A stretch of DNA of 14,430 nt, taken from NCBI GenBank assembly GCA_020846575.1, contig JADLDQ010000129.1, positions 1 through 14,430 on the forward strand, given 5' to 3'. The position numbers were made by a program, and so were the translations under genes. The DNA comes from Burkholderiales bacterium (GTDB taxonomy: Bacteria > Pseudomonadota > Gammaproteobacteria > Burkholderiales > SG8-39). Shown piece after piece: positions 12,469-14,430 of this stretch; the stretch's first letter is position 1; the number at the start of each line of letters is the position of its first letter. The notes beneath the pieces are model-generated. The model searched no databases and was not told the DNA's origin. It saw nothing but the letters and a program-made list of their open reading frames with translations.

Positions 12469-14430
12469 TCAGCGCCCGAAAAGACCCTTGAGCCGGTCCT
12501 TCACGCCGTCGACCGCGGAAGGCGCACCCGCCTTCGCGTCCCCGCCCGTCCTGCCTCCCAGGATCCCGCCGAGCCTGGAGCCGAGCCTGTCCAGCCCCGT
12601 GGCGCCGACCAGGGCGCCGTAGTCGACGTCGTACTTCACCGCGGCGAACGGTCCGTGGATGCGGACCGGCAGCGTGATGCCGGCCGCGTCGTCGCGGCCC
12701 TGCTGGCCCGTGGCGGTGGCGACCAGCGACGCCTTGGCGATGTAGTTCACGGTGGAATTGCCGATGTCGAGGTCGCCGCTGCCCGCGACCCTGACGAAGG
12801 GCGATTTCATCGACAGGTCCTCGTTGTGCGCCACGCCCCCCTTGATGGCGAAGCTCGCCGACGCTTCCGAGAAATCCGTCTTCTGCGAGCGCTCGCCCGG
12901 CGAAGCGGTGCCGCGGGCACCCAGGACGCCGCTCACCTTGCGGAAACTCTCCGCGAGGTTGATGCCCTTGTAGGCCCCGTCCTTGAGAACCACTCTGGCG
13001 GTGCCGGCGAGCGAGCGCTTCATCTGGGCCACGGTGGCGCCGGCGGCGTTGAGCTCCAGCGTCACGTCGCCCTTGCCCTCCAGGATGTCCTTGTCCGCCA
13101 GATCGCGCAGCAGGGGATTGATCTGCACCCCTTGCACCGTTTCGCGCAGGCTGATCCGGTTACCGCGCGCCTCCACCGCCAGCGCCCCGGACAGCGTGCC
13201 CTGATACAGGCCGGCAGAGTGCGGCGCGAGTTCCAGCCGTCCCCCGGCGAGCTTCAGTTCGGCCCTGAGGTCGGAGAGCGCTACGTTCGAGACCCGTAGC
13301 GCGCCGATGCGCACCTTCCCGGTCACGCGCGGACCGATCAGCGCCGCCAGCTCGATCGGTTCGTCGGGCCTGGCGGGCTCGTCTTTCTTCGGCGGCAGGA
13401 AGTCGTCGAGGTTCAGGCGCTGTGCGTCCAGGTCGAAGCTGGCGTCGAGCGGTGCGAAACGGGTGGCGGATACCTTGAGTTTCGCGTCCTGGCCGTCGAG
13501 CTTCGCCTGCGCATCCACGGCGAGATTCTGGCGCCGCAGGTCCGCTTTCACGCTGGCCTGAAGGTTGACCTGCGCGCGCGCCTTCCCCGGCGCGCTCACG
13601 CCGAGGTCCGCCGCCAGTCGCGGCAGCTCCCAGGTACCGGCGGCGAGACTGGCCTTGACCGGCGTGGCGACGCGGCCCGCGATCCGTCTTCCCTGTCTCG
13701 CCGCATCGAGCACGAGGGCGATCTCCGGGATCGACAGGGCGGAGGCAGTGCCTTCGATCGCCGCCATGTCCAGCCTGGCCTCCAGCGAGCCCTGCGGCCC
13801 CGCCAGGCGGAACCTGCCCTCCACGGCGGCGCCGCTCGCCTTGTCCGGCGCCACCGAGATGCTCGGGGCGCGCAGCGAAGCAGTCATGGCGTCCCGGTCG
13901 AACGTACCGCTCGCGGCCAGGGCCAGTTGATTCACCTCGATTCGGCCGGCGCCGGCCGCCAGGTTCCCGGTCAGCCGCAAGTCCAGGCCCTTCATCGTCG
14001 CCGCGCTGCCGCCGACGCGGGCATCGAACTTCGACACCGCGAACGCGCCGCGCGCACTGTCCAGCCGCGCCTCGCCGCTGACCGCGACCTTCATGGCGAC
14101 TTCGGGCCTGTGGCCGGCGATGGAAAGCGCGAGCGACAGGGGGCTCGCCGCGCCGCCCTCGAGCGGGCCGAGCTTGGCGTTCAAGCCCTCGATCACGAGG
14201 TCCTGTCCGCTCGCCTCGTCACGGTACGCGATGCGCCCGCGATCGATGCTCAAGCGGCCCACCGCGAACCGCGGGGCGGGCCCGCGCTCGCCGCGCTCGG
14301 GCCTCGCCTCGGCCCCAGGCTCCCGGCCGGGACCGGCGAGATCGTCGAAGTTCATGCGGCCGTCCTTGCCCTTGCGGACCTCGAGGTTCAGCCCGGCGAT
14401 GGAGACCTGCTCGAGAGCGACATTGCCGGC
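12469..14430 (-). CDS. AsmA-family protein, C-terminal 653 residues (runs off right edge)
   Basis: The visible part is a long, repetitive beta-rich protein typical of the AsmA family, inner-membrane-anchored periplasmic proteins linked to outer-membrane assembly and, for relatives, phospholipid transport. Seen near the cut edge are VSIAGLNLEVRKGKDGRMNFDDL, the usual AsmA N-terminal-domain pattern, then repeats of the type GRLSIDRGRIAYRDEASG, and in the last 200 residues the AsmA C-terminal pattern: LEGKGDVTLELNAAGATV, SLAGTARVVLKDGAYKGINL, KTDFSEASASFAIKGGVA, VAGSGDLDIGNSTVNY and ITLPVRIHGPFAAVKYDVDY. The C-terminus DRLKGLFGR resembles other family members. The frame stays open to the window edge, so the Met at 14355 is internal; the N-terminal membrane anchor lies outside. 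It converges on the TAXI gene. Confidence 0.92.
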   Translation of the reverse strand, partial: AGNVALEQVSIAGLNLEVRKGKDGRMNFDDLAGPGREPGAEARPERGERGPAPRFAVGRLSIDRGRIAYRDEASGQDLVIEGLNAKLGPLEGGAASPLSLALSIAGHRPEVAMKVAVSGEARLDSARGAFAVSKFDARVGGSAATMKGLDLRLTGNLAAGAGRIEVNQLALAASGTFDRDAMTASLRAPSISVAPDKASGAAVEGRFRLAGPQGSLEARLDMAAIEGTASALSIPEIALVLDAARQGRRIAGRVATPVKASLAAGTWELPRLAADLGVSAPGKARAQVNLQASVKADLRRQNLAVDAQAKLDGQDAKLKVSATRFAPLDASFDLDAQRLNLDDFLPPKKDEPARPDEPIELAALIGPRVTGKVRIGALRVSNVALSDLRAELKLAGGRLELAPHSAGLYQGTLSGALAVEARGNRISLRETVQGVQINPLLRDLADKDILEGKGDVTLELNAAGATVAQMKRSLAGTARVVLKDGAYKGINLAESFRKVSGVLGARGTASPGERSQKTDFSEASASFAIKGGVAHNEDLSMKSPFVRVAGSGDLDIGNSTVNYIAKASLVATATGQQGRDDAAGITLPVRIHGPFAAVKYDVDYGALVGATGLDRLGSRLGGILGGRTGGDAKAGAPSAVDGVKDRLKGLFGR

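Noticed and set aside
12625..13930. Several plus-strand open frames within the AsmA-family gene.
   Set aside because: They are antisense to a protein with clear AsmA repeats and have no motifs of their own.
1..14430. Search for CRISPR arrays, insertion sequences, tRNA or rRNA genes and defence genes.
   Set aside because: No spaced direct repeats, transposase motifs, terminal repeats or structural RNA signatures were seen; every long coding region is accounted for by the listed genes.

Overview
This is a GC-rich chromosomal stretch (roughly 70% G+C by eye) of core and near-core genes. The order xseB-ispA-dxs, a thyA/folA pair and a GlrK-QseG-GlrR two-component operon all point to a proteobacterium, most likely a betaproteobacterium. 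I see no insertion sequence, prophage gene, CRISPR array, tRNA, rRNA or other sign of recent transfer. The window cuts dxs at its left edge (C-terminus missing) and an AsmA-family gene at its right edge (N-terminus missing).

Left block, 1-2234, minus strand: xseB, ispA and dxs form a tight operon. IspA makes farnesyl diphosphate from the C5 units that the DXS-initiated MEP pathway supplies, and XseB is the small subunit of exonuclease VII. A sigma70-like promoter lies upstream. Divergent from it is a lone Rieske non-heme-iron oxygenase alpha subunit (2474-3637, plus). A small DUF2784-type membrane protein follows, and its end overlaps the start of thyA (thymidylate synthase).

Middle block, 5056-8623, minus strand: glrR (sigma-54 activator), a QseG-like lipoprotein gene and glrK (sensor kinase) are joined by 4-nt overlaps, in the same gene order as the E. 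coli glrK-qseG-glrR operon. This operon sits between thyA and folA (dihydrofolate reductase, 8779-9297, plus), whose products act in the same thymidylate cycle. Hairpins occupy both convergent junctions (thyA/glrR and folA/ODC).

Right block: an ornithine decarboxylase of the fold-III, eukaryote-like type (9421-10611, minus) starts the polyamine pathway. Its roughly 190-nt 5' leader begins at a near-consensus promoter and contains a 21-codon reading frame with a very strong ribosome binding site, ending 19 nt before the decarboxylase start. This candidate leader peptide is the most interesting item in the window. Divergent from it is a membrane-tethered TAXI-type solute-binding protein with no TRAP permease gene beside it (11051-12424, plus), which converges on the partial AsmA-family gene.

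The long open frames antisense to these genes are products of high G+C and are not annotated. I found no clearly new multi-gene system. The points worth checking are the ODC leader peptide, the orphan Rieske oxygenase, the orphan membrane-bound TAXI protein and the glr operon's position between thyA and folA.
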